Positions 16,696 to 25,732 of a DNA stretch of 64,000 bases are shown one piece after another. The notes beneath the pieces are model-generated. The model worked only from the letters and a program-made list of their open reading frames with translations, did no database searches and was not told the origin of the DNA. How positions within the stretch are numbered: position 1 is the stretch's first letter; each line of letters begins with the position of its first letter. This DNA is from Victivallis lenta (GTDB lineage: Bacteria; Verrucomicrobiota; Lentisphaeria; Victivallales; Victivallaceae). The stretch covers positions 62,001 through 126,000 of the forward strand of contig NZ_VUNS01000006.1 in the NCBI RefSeq assembly GCF_009695545.1. The letters are read 5' to 3'. The translations under genes were made by a program, and so were the position numbers.

Positions 16696-18198
16696 TCACG
16701 CCTCCAGCAGCTGTTTGACCGCGGCGGCTGCGCCGTTGTTCCGGATCGCGGCGAGATCGGCCGCGACCGCGTCCGGGAGTCCCGGAACCGCATTCAGGTC
16801 CTGTCCCCAGAAATCGGTCCGCGCGAGGATGCTCCGGACGAATTTCGCATAATCCCCGTCCGCATCGAGTACCTTGTAGCACTCGTTGATGAATTTGATT
16901 TTATCCGCATCGTCGCTGATCGGATAGGCGCCTTTGTCGCGCTGCCCCGCCCATTTGCCGTCGGCGCCTTCGGTCCCGCGGTAGAAAGCGAGCAGCGCCG
17001 CGAGCGAGAAGGTCAGCACCTTCGGCAGCTTGCCGGCGGCTGCGCGATAGTCGAGCAGCGACGGCAGCACGCGGACCTGCCACTTCGAGATCGAGTTCAG
17101 CGAGATCGAGATCAGCTGGTGGTTGGCGAACGGGTTCAGGAAGCGGTCGATGATCGACTCCGCGAAGGCCCTCTTTTCATCGTCCGGCAGCTGCACGGTC
17201 GGGAAAACTTCTTCGAAGAGCGCGGTGCGGAGGTAGCGTCCGAAAAGCGGGTCGGCGGTCATCCGGTCCACGAAGTCGAAGCCGGCCAGGTAGGCGGCGA
17301 GCACGCTCGACGTGTGGCCGCCGTTCAGGAACCGGACCTTGCGGCTGCGGTACGGCGTCTGGTTCGCGGTCCAGACGAGGTTCAGCCCCGCCTCGGCGAA
17401 CGGGATGGCGGAGCGGTATTTCTCGTCACCCTCGATCACGAAGAGGTGGAAAATTTCGCCGCAGTCGAGCAGCTTGTCCTCGTAGCCGAGCTTTTTGCAG
17501 TACGCTTCGGCTTCGGCGCGCGGATAGCCGGCGACGATCCGGTCGACGAGCGTGTTCAGGAAAGCGCAGTCGTTTTCGACATAGGCGGTGAAGCCGTCGC
17601 CGAGTTTCCAGTCCGCCGCATAGCGGAGGATGCACTCTTTCAGCTTCTGGCCGTTCCGGTCGATGAGTTCGCACGGAACGAAGACAAGCCCCTTCCGCCC
17701 CGCTTTGAAGCGCTCGTAAAGCAGGCTGGTCACCTTCGCCGGAAAGGTGCTCTGAGCTTCGCCCGGCGTGTAGAGCTCCGGCCTGTATTCGATTCCGGCT
17801 TCGGTCGTGTTCGAAAAGACGAGCTCGAGTGTCGGCAGGCAGGCGCATTCGACGACTTTGTTCCACTCGGTCGCGGTCTTGAGGCACCCCTTGACGCAGG
17901 TGATGACCCGTTTGTATTCGGCCGGGCTGCCGTTTTCCATGCCGCGCAGGATCAGCGTGTAGAGCCCGTCCTGCTCGTTGATCAGGTCCGCAGTGCCCTG
18001 CGGCAGCGGCTGGACGAGCTGGACCATGCCGTTGAATTTGCCTGCCTCATTCGATTTGTCGATCATCCAGTCGATGAATGCGCGAAGGAAGTTGCCTTCG
18101 CCGAACTGCATGACCCTGACCGGATATTCCTGCCGGGGGCCGATTTCAAGTCCCGGCACATGCAGAGCCGGCAGCAGCGAACGGTTCAATCTGTCCAT
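16696..18198 (-). CDS. uxaB: Tagaturonate reductase (mannitol dehydrogenase family)
   Basis: 500 residues from ATG 18198 behind AGGAGA. The N-terminal YPVRVMQFGEGNFLRAFIDWMID is the NAD-binding signature of UxaB. The polyol-dehydrogenase C-terminal domain contains FLNGGHTSSVLAAYLAGFD and the Lys-x4-Asn-x2-His-like region RFLNPFANHQLISISLNSISKW. It reduces tagaturonate to altronate, the substrate of the next enzyme UxaA, so the operon handles galacturonate released from pectin. UxaC is not in this window. Confidence 0.92.
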   Translation of the reverse strand: MDRLNRSLLPALHVPGLEIGPRQEYPVRVMQFGEGNFLRAFIDWMIDKSNEAGKFNGMVQLVQPLPQGTADLINEQDGLYTLILRGMENGSPAEYKRVITCVKGCLKTATEWNKVVECACLPTLELVFSNTTEAGIEYRPELYTPGEAQSTFPAKVTSLLYERFKAGRKGLVFVPCELIDRNGQKLKECILRYAADWKLGDGFTAYVENDCAFLNTLVDRIVAGYPRAEAEAYCKKLGYEDKLLDCGEIFHLFVIEGDEKYRSAIPFAEAGLNLVWTANQTPYRSRKVRFLNGGHTSSVLAAYLAGFDFVDRMTADPLFGRYLRTALFEEVFPTVQLPDDEKRAFAESIIDRFLNPFANHQLISISLNSISKWQVRVLPSLLDYRAAAGKLPKVLTFSLAALLAFYRGTEGADGKWAGQRDKGAYPISDDADKIKFINECYKVLDADGDYAKFVRSILARTDFWGQDLNAVPGLPDAVAADLAAIRNNGAAAAVKQLLEA

Positions 18199-18213
18199 GA
18201 TATGTCTCCTTTG

Positions 18214-18227
18214 TGCCATCGATGGCA
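18214..18227 (-). promoter_or_regulatory. Candidate operator of the uxaB-uxaA operon
   Basis: A perfect 14-bp palindrome TGCCATCGATGGCA at about +7 to +20 of the uxaB transcript, upstream of its Shine-Dalgarno. The symmetry suits a LacI- or GntR-type repressor of uronate genes (inference). Confidence 0.5.
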
Positions 18228-18240
18228 TTGCTTTTTCTAT

Positions 18241-18269
18241 AAAATAGCACACGGTCCGGGGGAATGCAA
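18241..18269 (-). promoter_or_regulatory. Extended -10 promoter of uxaB
   Basis: TTGCAT (18269-18264), a 17-bp spacer and TGCTATTTT with -10 TATTTT (18246-18241). Confidence 0.65.
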
Positions 18270-18291
18270 ATTTCCGGATCGCCGGAACAAG

Positions 18292-19806
18292 TTATTCCAT
18301 GAAGAGGTTGCGGCTCGTGAAGCACGGTTCGCTCGTGATGCGGATTCCGAGCCGGCGCAGCGCGAGTTCGTCACCCGGGGTCGGCAGGTGGCTGATGTGC
18401 ATCTCGCACCCGGCCAGCCGGGAGAGCTTCTTCATGGCGAGCTGGGCGGCCGGATTGTTCGGCACGCTGACCGAAAGCGCGGTCAGCGTCTCGCCGAGAT
18501 CGAGGCTGAGCCCCTTGTTCTTGTAGATTTTCTTCTTGAGCTGGCTTACTGAGTCGATGACCTGCGGAGAGAGCAGATAGAGATCGTCCGGCAGTTTGGC
18601 TAGGACCTTGATCGCGTTCAGGATGCAGCTCGACGCCGCGTGCAGCAGCGGTGAATTCTTGCCGGTCACGATCGTGCCGTCCGGAAGCTCGAGCGCCGCG
18701 CCGCAGAAGACGTTCCCGCTGCCCTTGCCGGGCTGCTGCTCGGCCTCTTCGGCGGCGGCCCGCGCCGGAGCGACGACCTTGCGGTCGAATTCGGTGATGC
18801 CGAGGTCGTCCATCAGGAGCTTGACCCGGTCGGCGGCGATCTTGTCGGCGTTTCCGAGTGCATGGGCGCACATGTACTGAAAATAGCGGCGGATGATCTC
18901 CTGCGTCGAGGCCTGGCAGCAGACCTTGTCGTCGGTGATGGCGAAGCCGACCCGGTTCACGCCCATGTCGGTCGGCGACTTGTAGAGCTGCTCCGGCGGC
19001 ATGATGCGCGCGCAGATGCGCTTCACGACCGGGAAGATTTCAAGGTCGCGGTTGTAGTTGATTACGGTCTCATTGTAGGCTTCGAGGTGGAAGGAATCGA
19101 CCATATTGATGTCGCCGAGGTCGGCGGTCGCGGCTTCGTAGGCGATGTTGACCGGGTGTTTCAGCGGCAGGTTCCAGACCGGAAAGGTTTCGAACTTCGC
19201 GTAGCCGGCCTTCACACCGCGCTGGAACTCATGGTAGACCTGCGAAAGGCAGGTCGCCATTTTCCCGGAGTTCGCGCCGGGGCCGGTGACCACCACGATC
19301 GGCCTGTCGGTCTCGATATAATCGTTCGCGCCGTATCCCTGCGGGCTCACGATCGTGTCGAGATCGGTCGGATATCCTTCGATCGGGTGGTGGGTGTAGA
19401 CGCGGATGCCGCGACGGGACAGCTTGTTGATGAAGCCTTTGACCGCAGGCTGCTCCTGGTAGCGGGTGACGACCACGGCCTTCACGTCGAGTCCCCAGTC
19501 ACGCAGGTCGTCGATCGTGCGCATCGTGTCGGTGTCGTAGGCGAGCCCGAAGTCGGCGCGCATCTTCTTCTGCTCGATGTCGCCGGCGTAGATGCAGATC
19601 ACGATGTCGATCTTGTCCTTCATGCGCTGCAGGAGTTTGATCTTGGTATCCGGATCGAACCCCGGCAGGACGCGCGCGGCATGGAAGTCGCAGAGGAGTT
19701 TGCCGCCGAATTCGAGGTAAAGCTTGTCGTCGAACTTACCGGCCCGCTCGAGGATGGCCTGGGATTGTTCACTTAAATACTTTTCACTGTCGAATCCGGT
19801 TTTCAT
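18292..19806 (-). CDS. DUF1846 (UPF0371) family protein
   Basis: 504 residues, the full length of the family. The start MKTGFDSEKYLSEQSQAILERA, the nucleotide-loop-like VVVTGPGANSGKMATCLSQ (near residues 172-190) and AITDDKVCCQASTQEIIRRY are highly conserved features of DUF1846. Structures are known for the family, but the reaction is not established; a P-loop-like site suggests a nucleotide- or phosphate-using enzyme. Start ATG 19806 follows AAAGGAG. It has its own promoter and is not obviously linked to the uxa genes. Confidence 0.9.
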   Translation of the reverse strand: MKTGFDSEKYLSEQSQAILERAGKFDDKLYLEFGGKLLCDFHAARVLPGFDPDTKIKLLQRMKDKIDIVICIYAGDIEQKKMRADFGLAYDTDTMRTIDDLRDWGLDVKAVVVTRYQEQPAVKGFINKLSRRGIRVYTHHPIEGYPTDLDTIVSPQGYGANDYIETDRPIVVVTGPGANSGKMATCLSQVYHEFQRGVKAGYAKFETFPVWNLPLKHPVNIAYEAATADLGDINMVDSFHLEAYNETVINYNRDLEIFPVVKRICARIMPPEQLYKSPTDMGVNRVGFAITDDKVCCQASTQEIIRRYFQYMCAHALGNADKIAADRVKLLMDDLGITEFDRKVVAPARAAAEEAEQQPGKGSGNVFCGAALELPDGTIVTGKNSPLLHAASSCILNAIKVLAKLPDDLYLLSPQVIDSVSQLKKKIYKNKGLSLDLGETLTALSVSVPNNPAAQLAMKKLSRLAGCEMHISHLPTPGDELALRRLGIRITSEPCFTSRNLFME

Positions 19807-19882
19807 AAAACTCCTTTACAGCCAACTGCTTCTGTCTTTTTGTCGTCAAGGGAGCCGCCGCCTGAGGCAAACACCGGAATGT

Positions 19883-19911
19883 AATATACCACTTCGCAAA
19901 ATGTAAAGCAA
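19883..19911 (-). promoter_or_regulatory. Promoter of the DUF1846 gene
   Basis: TTGCTT (19911-19906), a 17-bp spacer, TATATT (19888-19883). The 353-bp gap between 19806 and 20160 holds only this and the divergent ABC-importer promoter; a short minus-strand frame there has no support. Confidence 0.55.
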
Positions 19912-20069
19912 GGCTCCGGCCGGGGAATCTTCCGCAAAAAATCATATGGCTTCACCGTTCGTGTCGGAATGCGCCCGAAGGGAAACGTAAAAGGCGGGTT
20001 CGCGTTTTACGGAAATTTCATAATTTGGAAACCCGGGTAAAATAGTTACAAAAAATACACGCTTCCGGG

Positions 20070-20098
20070 TTGAAAAAAACAGAAAACAGGTGTAATCT
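20070..20098 (+). promoter_or_regulatory. Promoter of the sugar ABC importer operon
   Basis: TTGAAA (20070-20075), a 17-bp spacer, TAATCT (20093-20098). Confidence 0.5.
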
Positions 20099-20159
20099 AC
20101 ACGCATGATTACAATATTGCTTAAAGAAACCTAACCAAAAGCGAGAGTGCCGTTGTAAA

Positions 20160-21803
20160 ATGAAAAAATTGTTTGTGACGATTTTGCTGGCGCTCGTGGC
20201 TGCATCGTTTTTCACGATGTACACCAGCCGCGATCAGAGTTCGGATGTCCCGGTAATCACCTGGCGTACCGACGCAAATCCGCAGCGCGAGGAGCAGATC
20301 ATGCTGTTCCGCGAATGGCTGGTTGCCAATGGGCATGTGCGGAAGGATAAAAACGGCAATGTCGTCAATTACACCCAGAAGGAGGCCGACGCGCTGAACA
20401 AGGCGTACGGTACGGCCGGCAAGCCGCTCGACCCGTCCAGTCCGCACTACGTGAAGGCCGGTACGCCGAAGCCGAACGGCGACGTCGCGCTCGAAACCGC
20501 GAATAACCAGAGCACGCTCATCCAGGCGGTTTCCGGCATGGCCGGCGATATTTTCGACACCTTCGACGTCCTGGGCTACCAGCAGCTCGGCGTCGCGCTC
20601 GACATCACCGAAGACGCCGAAAAGAATGGATACGGCCTCGATACGACCTATCCCGGCATGGCCGGGCTGCTGACCGGCATGGACGGGAGGCAGTATGCGT
20701 ATCCCTGCAACGGCGCGAGCGTTTCGATGTGGATCAACCTTTCGACGCTCGAGAAATACGGTTTCAAGCGGCCGCCGCTCGAGTGGACGCCGGAAGAGTT
20801 CGAAGCGATGGGCAAGGAGTACGTCAAGCGGGCCAACGAAGGGCTGCCGCGGCAGGAATACTTTTTCATCCAGGCGCTGGACAGCGGCTGGGGCGTCAAT
20901 ATGGCGATGTGCATCGCGCGCAGCAAGGGGTGGGACATCTACAATGAAACCCTGACCCGCAGCGTTGCGGACAACGAGCCGCTGAAGCATGCGATCAAGC
21001 TCTTCCATAAATGGACCTATGTCGACCGCATCGCTCCGACTGCGGCGGACGTCGCTTCGATGAATACCGACGCCGGCTACGGCGGCGCCGACTTCTCGAA
21101 TTTCATCTCCGGCAAGTACGCGATGATCGTCATGGGCCGCTACTGCCTGATCCGCTTCCGTGAAGTTCAGCAGCAGAAGGATATGACGATTCAGTTCGCG
21201 GTGAGCCAGCTGCCGATGTACGACTATAAGAACCACCCGATTACGGTCCGCGCGGCGATGCCGTACCGCGGCAGCAAGCATCCGGAGCTCGCGAAGCTCT
21301 TCCTGCAGTTCCTCGCCAGCAAGCCGTACAACCAGTACATCGTCGACGGCGCGGACGGCCTGCCGCCGAACCCCGAGATCGTCGAGCAGGAGATGAAGGA
21401 CATCCGGATTCAGCGTCCGAACGAACGCGACTGCAGCGAACTTGAATCCTCCTGGGCCCGCACGATCGCGCTGCCCTCCTTCTACAGCCCGTATGTGAAG
21501 GCCGGTTCGACGAACTGGCTGCAGAACGGCATCAACCGCTTCTTCAACAACCGCAGTTCGCTCGACGATGCGCTGAAGTACATCCAGGATCGCTACAATC
21601 AGGAGATCGAAATCTCCAAGAACGCGAATCCGGCCATGATGGAAGCCTGGAAGAAGGACTGGGCCCTTCAGGAAAAGATCGACGCCTGCAAGAAGGAAGG
21701 AAAGAAGATCCCCGTCGAATGGATCAAGAATCCTTTCTATGTCAAGTATTATCGTGATAGGGGAATGCTGGATGAAACCGGAACGGCTGGAGGAGTCAAG
21801 TAA
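20160..21803 (+). CDS. Extracellular solute-binding protein, family 1 (sugar ABC importer)
   Basis: 547 residues. The N-terminal hydrophobic segment (KKLFVTILLALVAASFF) is a signal peptide or membrane anchor; no lipobox Cys is present, so it may be anchored by this helix. The mature part resembles type 1 carbohydrate-binding proteins: GYQQLGVALDITEDA, GMDGRQYAYPCNGASVSMWIN and FISGKYAMIVMGRYC. The C-terminal ~100 residues are long and charged (KKDWALQEKIDACKKEGKK). It leads an operon with two permeases. The ATPase is not encoded here and may be shared, as with MsmX-type systems. Confidence 0.88.
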   Translation: MKKLFVTILLALVAASFFTMYTSRDQSSDVPVITWRTDANPQREEQIMLFREWLVANGHVRKDKNGNVVNYTQKEADALNKAYGTAGKPLDPSSPHYVKAGTPKPNGDVALETANNQSTLIQAVSGMAGDIFDTFDVLGYQQLGVALDITEDAEKNGYGLDTTYPGMAGLLTGMDGRQYAYPCNGASVSMWINLSTLEKYGFKRPPLEWTPEEFEAMGKEYVKRANEGLPRQEYFFIQALDSGWGVNMAMCIARSKGWDIYNETLTRSVADNEPLKHAIKLFHKWTYVDRIAPTAADVASMNTDAGYGGADFSNFISGKYAMIVMGRYCLIRFREVQQQKDMTIQFAVSQLPMYDYKNHPITVRAAMPYRGSKHPELAKLFLQFLASKPYNQYIVDGADGLPPNPEIVEQEMKDIRIQRPNERDCSELESSWARTIALPSFYSPYVKAGSTNWLQNGINRFFNNRSSLDDALKYIQDRYNQEIEISKNANPAMMEAWKKDWALQEKIDACKKEGKKIPVEWIKNPFYVKYYRDRGMLDETGTAGGVK

Positions 21804-21806
21804 AAA

Positions 21807-23387
21807 ATGGCTATGACAAAGAAAGATATCAAGGAACTTGCGATCGGAGTCGGTTTCCTGCTTCCGAATATTCTCGGTTTTCTCGCCTTCACGGTGATTC
21901 CGCTGGTGATGAGCATCTATATGGCCTTCACCGACTGGAATCTGGAAATGCACAACTATTTCCGTTCCGAGCCGATCACCTTCGTCTGGTTTGAAAACTT
22001 CACCCGGCTCTTTTCCGACCCGGACTTCCCGCAGTATTTCGGCAACACCTTCTTCATGATGATCGGCATTCCGTTCGGCGTGGCCGGCAGTCTGGTCGCC
22101 GCGCTCCTGCTGAACATGGAATTCGTGAAGGGCGACGGCAAGAAGAAGCTCATGATCACGATGATCCTGACCGCCGTCATGGTCGCCTGCTTCGGACTGC
22201 TCGCCGTGCTCGGTCTCGGCGGCACCGGTATGACGATCCTGATGGTTTCGCTGCTCGGCGGCGTTTTCATCATCGGCTCGATCGGCGGCAAGACCGTCTA
22301 CCGCACGCTGTTTTACTTCCCGTACTTCACGGCGGGCGTAGCGACCTTCATCCTCTGGAAAAAGCTTTACAATCCGCTGAACGGCCCGATCAACAATGCG
22401 CTGCGCCCGCTGCTTGACGCACTGACTCCGGTGGCCGTCATGATCAGTCCGGCCTGCCAGACGATCGGCATCGTGATCCTCGTGCTGGTCGGCCTTCTCT
22501 ATCTCCACATGGTGCGCCGCAAGCTGCGGCTCTGGCGGGACGGCGAGTCCGGCACCGTCAGCTGCTATCTGGCGATGATTCTGCTTTCGCTGCCGCTGAT
22601 TTTCTGCTGGAGCTGGGTCTCGCCGACCTGGATGCACGTGGTGATGAATACGCCGGAGATGAAGGAGATTGCGAATGCATCGCAGGAGTTGTCGTTCCTG
22701 AGCCGCGACGCGAAATGGACGCTGCTGCTGATGCTGGTCTTCCTCGGCATCGGGTGGGGGCGTTTCCTCTACACGGTTTACATTGCGAAGCGCAAATACA
22801 AGTGCATCGCCGACCGGGGGATCGGCGACTCGGCGATCGTCGACGGTTCGGCGATGGTGCTGAATATGGCGCTGGTCGGCCTCTGCTGCGTCTTCTGGCT
22901 GCTGCCGGAAATGGCCGCCGCCGAGGAGGGGCTTCAGCCGCCGCAGTGGATCTCGGATTACTACTGGGCCAAGCCTTCGCTGCTGATCATGGGCTTCTGG
23001 GGGGCGATCGGTTCGAACAACATGCTGCTTTACCTCGCCGGTCTCTCCGGCGTGCCGCAGGAGCTTTATGAAGCGGCGGACATCGACGGCGCGAGTCCGT
23101 GGCAGCGTTTCTGGAACATCACCTGGCCGCAGCTGGCCAACGTGACCTTCTTCATCATGGTCATGGCGGTGATCGGCGGCCTGCAGGGCGGCTTCGACAT
23201 GGCGCGCGTGATGACGGAGGGCGGGCCGGCCGGTTCGACCACGACGCTGGCCTACTACATCTACACGCAGGGCTTCAATACCGGCCGCCTCGGCTATGCG
23301 TCGGCAGTTTCCTGGCTGCTGTTCGTGATGGTCTTTGTGGTGACCATGTTCAACTGGAAGTTCGGCAACCGTTATACGAACGAGTAA
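21807..23387 (+). CDS. ABC sugar permease, MalF-like, with large internal insertion
   Basis: 526 residues, compared with about 300 for typical partners. The N-terminal part (LLPNILGFLAFTVIPLVMSIYMAFTDWNLEM) and the C-terminal EAA loop (EAADIDGASPWQRFWNITWP) are standard. Between them lie extra hydrophobic segments and a charged linker (YLHMVRRKLRLWRDGE, then VYIAKRKYKCIADRG), so about four membrane helices seem to be added. It starts 3 nt after the binding protein stop, with the Shine-Dalgarno GGAGGAG inside that gene. Confidence 0.88.
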   Translation: MAMTKKDIKELAIGVGFLLPNILGFLAFTVIPLVMSIYMAFTDWNLEMHNYFRSEPITFVWFENFTRLFSDPDFPQYFGNTFFMMIGIPFGVAGSLVAALLLNMEFVKGDGKKKLMITMILTAVMVACFGLLAVLGLGGTGMTILMVSLLGGVFIIGSIGGKTVYRTLFYFPYFTAGVATFILWKKLYNPLNGPINNALRPLLDALTPVAVMISPACQTIGIVILVLVGLLYLHMVRRKLRLWRDGESGTVSCYLAMILLSLPLIFCWSWVSPTWMHVVMNTPEMKEIANASQELSFLSRDAKWTLLLMLVFLGIGWGRFLYTVYIAKRKYKCIADRGIGDSAIVDGSAMVLNMALVGLCCVFWLLPEMAAAEEGLQPPQWISDYYWAKPSLLIMGFWGAIGSNNMLLYLAGLSGVPQELYEAADIDGASPWQRFWNITWPQLANVTFFIMVMAVIGGLQGGFDMARVMTEGGPAGSTTTLAYYIYTQGFNTGRLGYASAVSWLLFVMVFVVTMFNWKFGNRYTNE

Positions 23388-23403
23388 GGAAGGCTACTCT
23401 ATC

Positions 23404-24246
23404 ATGCAGGAAAAAAATAAATTCTGGGGCGGTTTCGCCAAACTGGTTTCGTTGAATGTCGTTTTGACTCTGATGGCGGTGCTGCTGGTACTGCCGTTCA
23501 CCTGGATGGTTCTCGCGAGTCTGAAGGTGCTGGACGAGATCGGCTACGATTCGTGGCTGCCGGAGGTCTGTCAGTGGCACAACTACCACGACGTGTTCAC
23601 CATGAAGGGCATCTTCTTCGGCCGCTGGTACTGGAACACGGTGTTCACCTCGTGCTGGATCACCTTCCTTCAGGTGTTCACCAGCAGTCTGGCCGCCTTC
23701 AGTTTCTCCCGGCTCCGCTGGAAGGGGCGCGATCAGGTCTTCTTCCTTTATCTGGCCACGATGATGCTGCCGGGCCTCGTGATGATGATTCCGAACTATC
23801 AGAACATGATTCTGCTCGGTCTGGTCGACTCCTATACGGGGCTGATCCTGCCGGCCGCGTTCTCGGCCTTCGGCACCTTCCTGATGCGCCAGTTCATGAT
23901 GAACATTCCGAAGTCGCTCGACGAGGCGGCGGAGATCGACGGCGCGACGAAGTGGCAGCTTTACTGGGATGTCGTGCTTCCGCTGGCGCGTCCGGCGCTG
24001 GTCACGCTGACCATCTTCACCTTCATCGGCAGCTACAACAACCTGTTCTGGCCGCTGGTGCTGATGAAGACGCCGGACAAATACACGCTGCCGATCGGCA
24101 TGCTGGCCTTCCAGTCTTCGCAGGGGCAGCAGACCAACCTGCTGATGGCCGCGGTCGCCATGAGCGTGATCCCGATGATCATCATCTTCGTGCTGATGCA
24201 GAAGCAGCTGGTCAAGGGCATCATGCTGGGCGGCGTCAAGGGCTGA
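23404..24246 (+). CDS. ABC sugar permease, MalG-like
   Basis: 280 residues with six membrane segments. It has the typical VLLVLPFTWMVLASLK opening and the EAA motif EAAEIDGATKWQLYWDVVLPLARP, which contacts the ATPase. It is the third gene of the importer operon and is followed by a clear terminator. The imported sugar is unknown; downstream GH5 and the adjacent uronate genes suggest plant-polysaccharide oligomers. Confidence 0.92.
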   Translation: MQEKNKFWGGFAKLVSLNVVLTLMAVLLVLPFTWMVLASLKVLDEIGYDSWLPEVCQWHNYHDVFTMKGIFFGRWYWNTVFTSCWITFLQVFTSSLAAFSFSRLRWKGRDQVFFLYLATMMLPGLVMMIPNYQNMILLGLVDSYTGLILPAAFSAFGTFLMRQFMMNIPKSLDEAAEIDGATKWQLYWDVVLPLARPALVTLTIFTFIGSYNNLFWPLVLMKTPDKYTLPIGMLAFQSSQGQQTNLLMAAVAMSVIPMIIIFVLMQKQLVKGIMLGGVKG

Positions 24247-24263
24247 AAAGGGACGCTTTCCGA

Positions 24264-24292
24264 AAGCGGGGGAATGCTCCTCCGCTTTTTTT
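24264..24292 (+). terminator. Intrinsic terminator of the ABC importer operon
   Basis: AAGCGGGGGA (24264-24273) pairs with TCCTCCGCTT (24278-24287) around a 4-nt loop with one G-U pair, followed by seven Ts. Confidence 0.8.
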
Positions 24293-24325
24293 GTGCCGTT
24301 TTTCGGGAGAGAATGGGTTGCGGAT

Positions 24326-24354
24326 TTGCAAAAGCGGATTCCGGGCGTTATGGT
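24326..24354 (+). promoter_or_regulatory. Possible promoter of the secreted-protein/GH5 operon
   Basis: TTGCAA (24326-24331), a 17-bp spacer, TATGGT (24349-24354). It is moderate in quality but well placed between the terminator and the next gene. Confidence 0.4.
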
Positions 24355-24397
24355 TATGCCGTATCATGTCATGGCCGGTTCGGGAAAAGGGGGGACG

Positions 24398-25705
24398 ATG
24401 CGCATTCGAATGGGAATTCTGGCTGCCTGCTTTTGCTGGCTTGGCGCTCTTTCCGCGGCAGCGGAATTGAGCCGTTATGTGCCGGAAGAGGCTTTTCTTG
24501 CGGTGAAGGCCGACGGCCCGCGCATCTGGCGGCTGCCGCAGGCGCGGCGGCTGCTCGGCCTGGTCGAGGCGGCGAATCCGAAAGTGGAGCAGGTCCTGAT
24601 GGGGGATTTCGCTTCGGCCGCAACTGCGGATTACCTGGCTTTTGCGGTTTCCGGCGAGGTGCGGATTTTGATCCGTCCGGCGGATGGGGAACCGGAAAAG
24701 CTGTTCCGGAGCAGGTGCGAGTGGATCCGGTCGAATTACGGCGACCGGATCAGGGACGAGGGCGAGGCGCCGTTTCCGTATATCGGCGTGGACGGCGGGA
24801 GGCTGATGCTTGCCGGCGATCATCTGGAGTGGGTATTCCGGGAGTTCCCGGAAGATGCCGAACCGGCACTGCCGGTGAAGGATTCGCCGCTCGGAAAACG
24901 GCTCGCCGCCGGAGCCGAACCGCTGAAACTGATCGTGACCGACCGGGTCAGGAGTGCGGCCGGGGATAAGTTGCGTCTGCCGCCGTTCCTGGCCCAGGTA
25001 AAGCAGCTTGAGTTTGTACTCGATGACTCCGGGAAAGTGCCGGTTCTCCGGCTTTCGGGCCTCTATCCGGATGAAGCCGGGGCGCGCGCCGCGAAAGGGG
25101 CGCTTGCCGGCATGTCAGCTCTGGCCCGGCAGAAGGTGTCCGGTGCGGAGCTGGAGCTGTTGAACGCGCTGGCGGTTGAAACGGCGGGGAGGGAACTGAC
25201 GGTGTCCGCGGCAGTCGCGGAGTCCCTGGTCGGGAAGATCGAAGAGCGGGTCATGATGGCTCCGGCGGAGGATAAGCTTCGGCAGATCGGGGTGGCGATT
25301 GCACTTTTCGTCAGCGAGGAGAAGCGCATGCCGGACTCCTTCGACGAACTTTACCGGAAGAATTTCCTGACACGGGCCGACGTGTTCCGCCTTCCGGGCG
25401 ACGGCGGTTCGCGGCCGCCGGCGGACGGGCAGCCGGTCGGGGAGGAGAATTGCAGCTTCTATTACTGGGGGCGCGGAATTCCGGCCGGGACGGCGGTGCC
25501 GTCCCGGATTCCGGTCGCCGCCATGAAGAGACGGCTGGCTCCGAAAGGGCGGTTCGCGGTTCTTTTCCTCGACGGACATGTCGAGGTGAGGCAGACGGAC
25601 AGCCCGGACGAAGCGGGGCTGATTCGCGGGCTGCTGAAGGACGAGGCATTCGACGGGCGGCGGGAGATCGAATCGCTTCTGCTGAAGAACCGTATGGAAG
25701 AATGA
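24398..25705 (+). CDS. Secreted protein with H-X9-DG-like C-terminus, function unknown
   Basis: 435 residues from ATG 24398, chosen for the AAAAGGGGGG upstream and for the signal peptide that follows (MRIRMGILAACFCWLGALSAAA). The body is an alpha/beta repeat region (FLAVKADGPRIWRLPQARRL, then YLAFAVSGEVRILIRPADG). The C-terminal ~110 residues resemble the processing-associated tail of pseudopilin-type proteins in this phylum: LRQIGVAIALFVSEEKRMP, FYYWGRG and LFLDGHVEV. It lacks the pseudopilin N-terminus. It appears related to the next gene product in its first domain. Confidence 0.65.
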   Translation: MRIRMGILAACFCWLGALSAAAELSRYVPEEAFLAVKADGPRIWRLPQARRLLGLVEAANPKVEQVLMGDFASAATADYLAFAVSGEVRILIRPADGEPEKLFRSRCEWIRSNYGDRIRDEGEAPFPYIGVDGGRLMLAGDHLEWVFREFPEDAEPALPVKDSPLGKRLAAGAEPLKLIVTDRVRSAAGDKLRLPPFLAQVKQLEFVLDDSGKVPVLRLSGLYPDEAGARAAKGALAGMSALARQKVSGAELELLNALAVETAGRELTVSAAVAESLVGKIEERVMMAPAEDKLRQIGVAIALFVSEEKRMPDSFDELYRKNFLTRADVFRLPGDGGSRPPADGQPVGEENCSFYYWGRGIPAGTAVPSRIPVAAMKRRLAPKGRFAVLFLDGHVEVRQTDSPDEAGLIRGLLKDEAFDGRREIESLLLKNRMEE

Positions 25706-25732
25706 CATTTGAATCACAAGGAGGAGGTTTTC

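Noticed and set aside
20018-20224. 68-codon minus-strand ORF
   Set aside because: It crosses the binding-protein promoter and start; composition is that of the AT-rich intergenic DNA.
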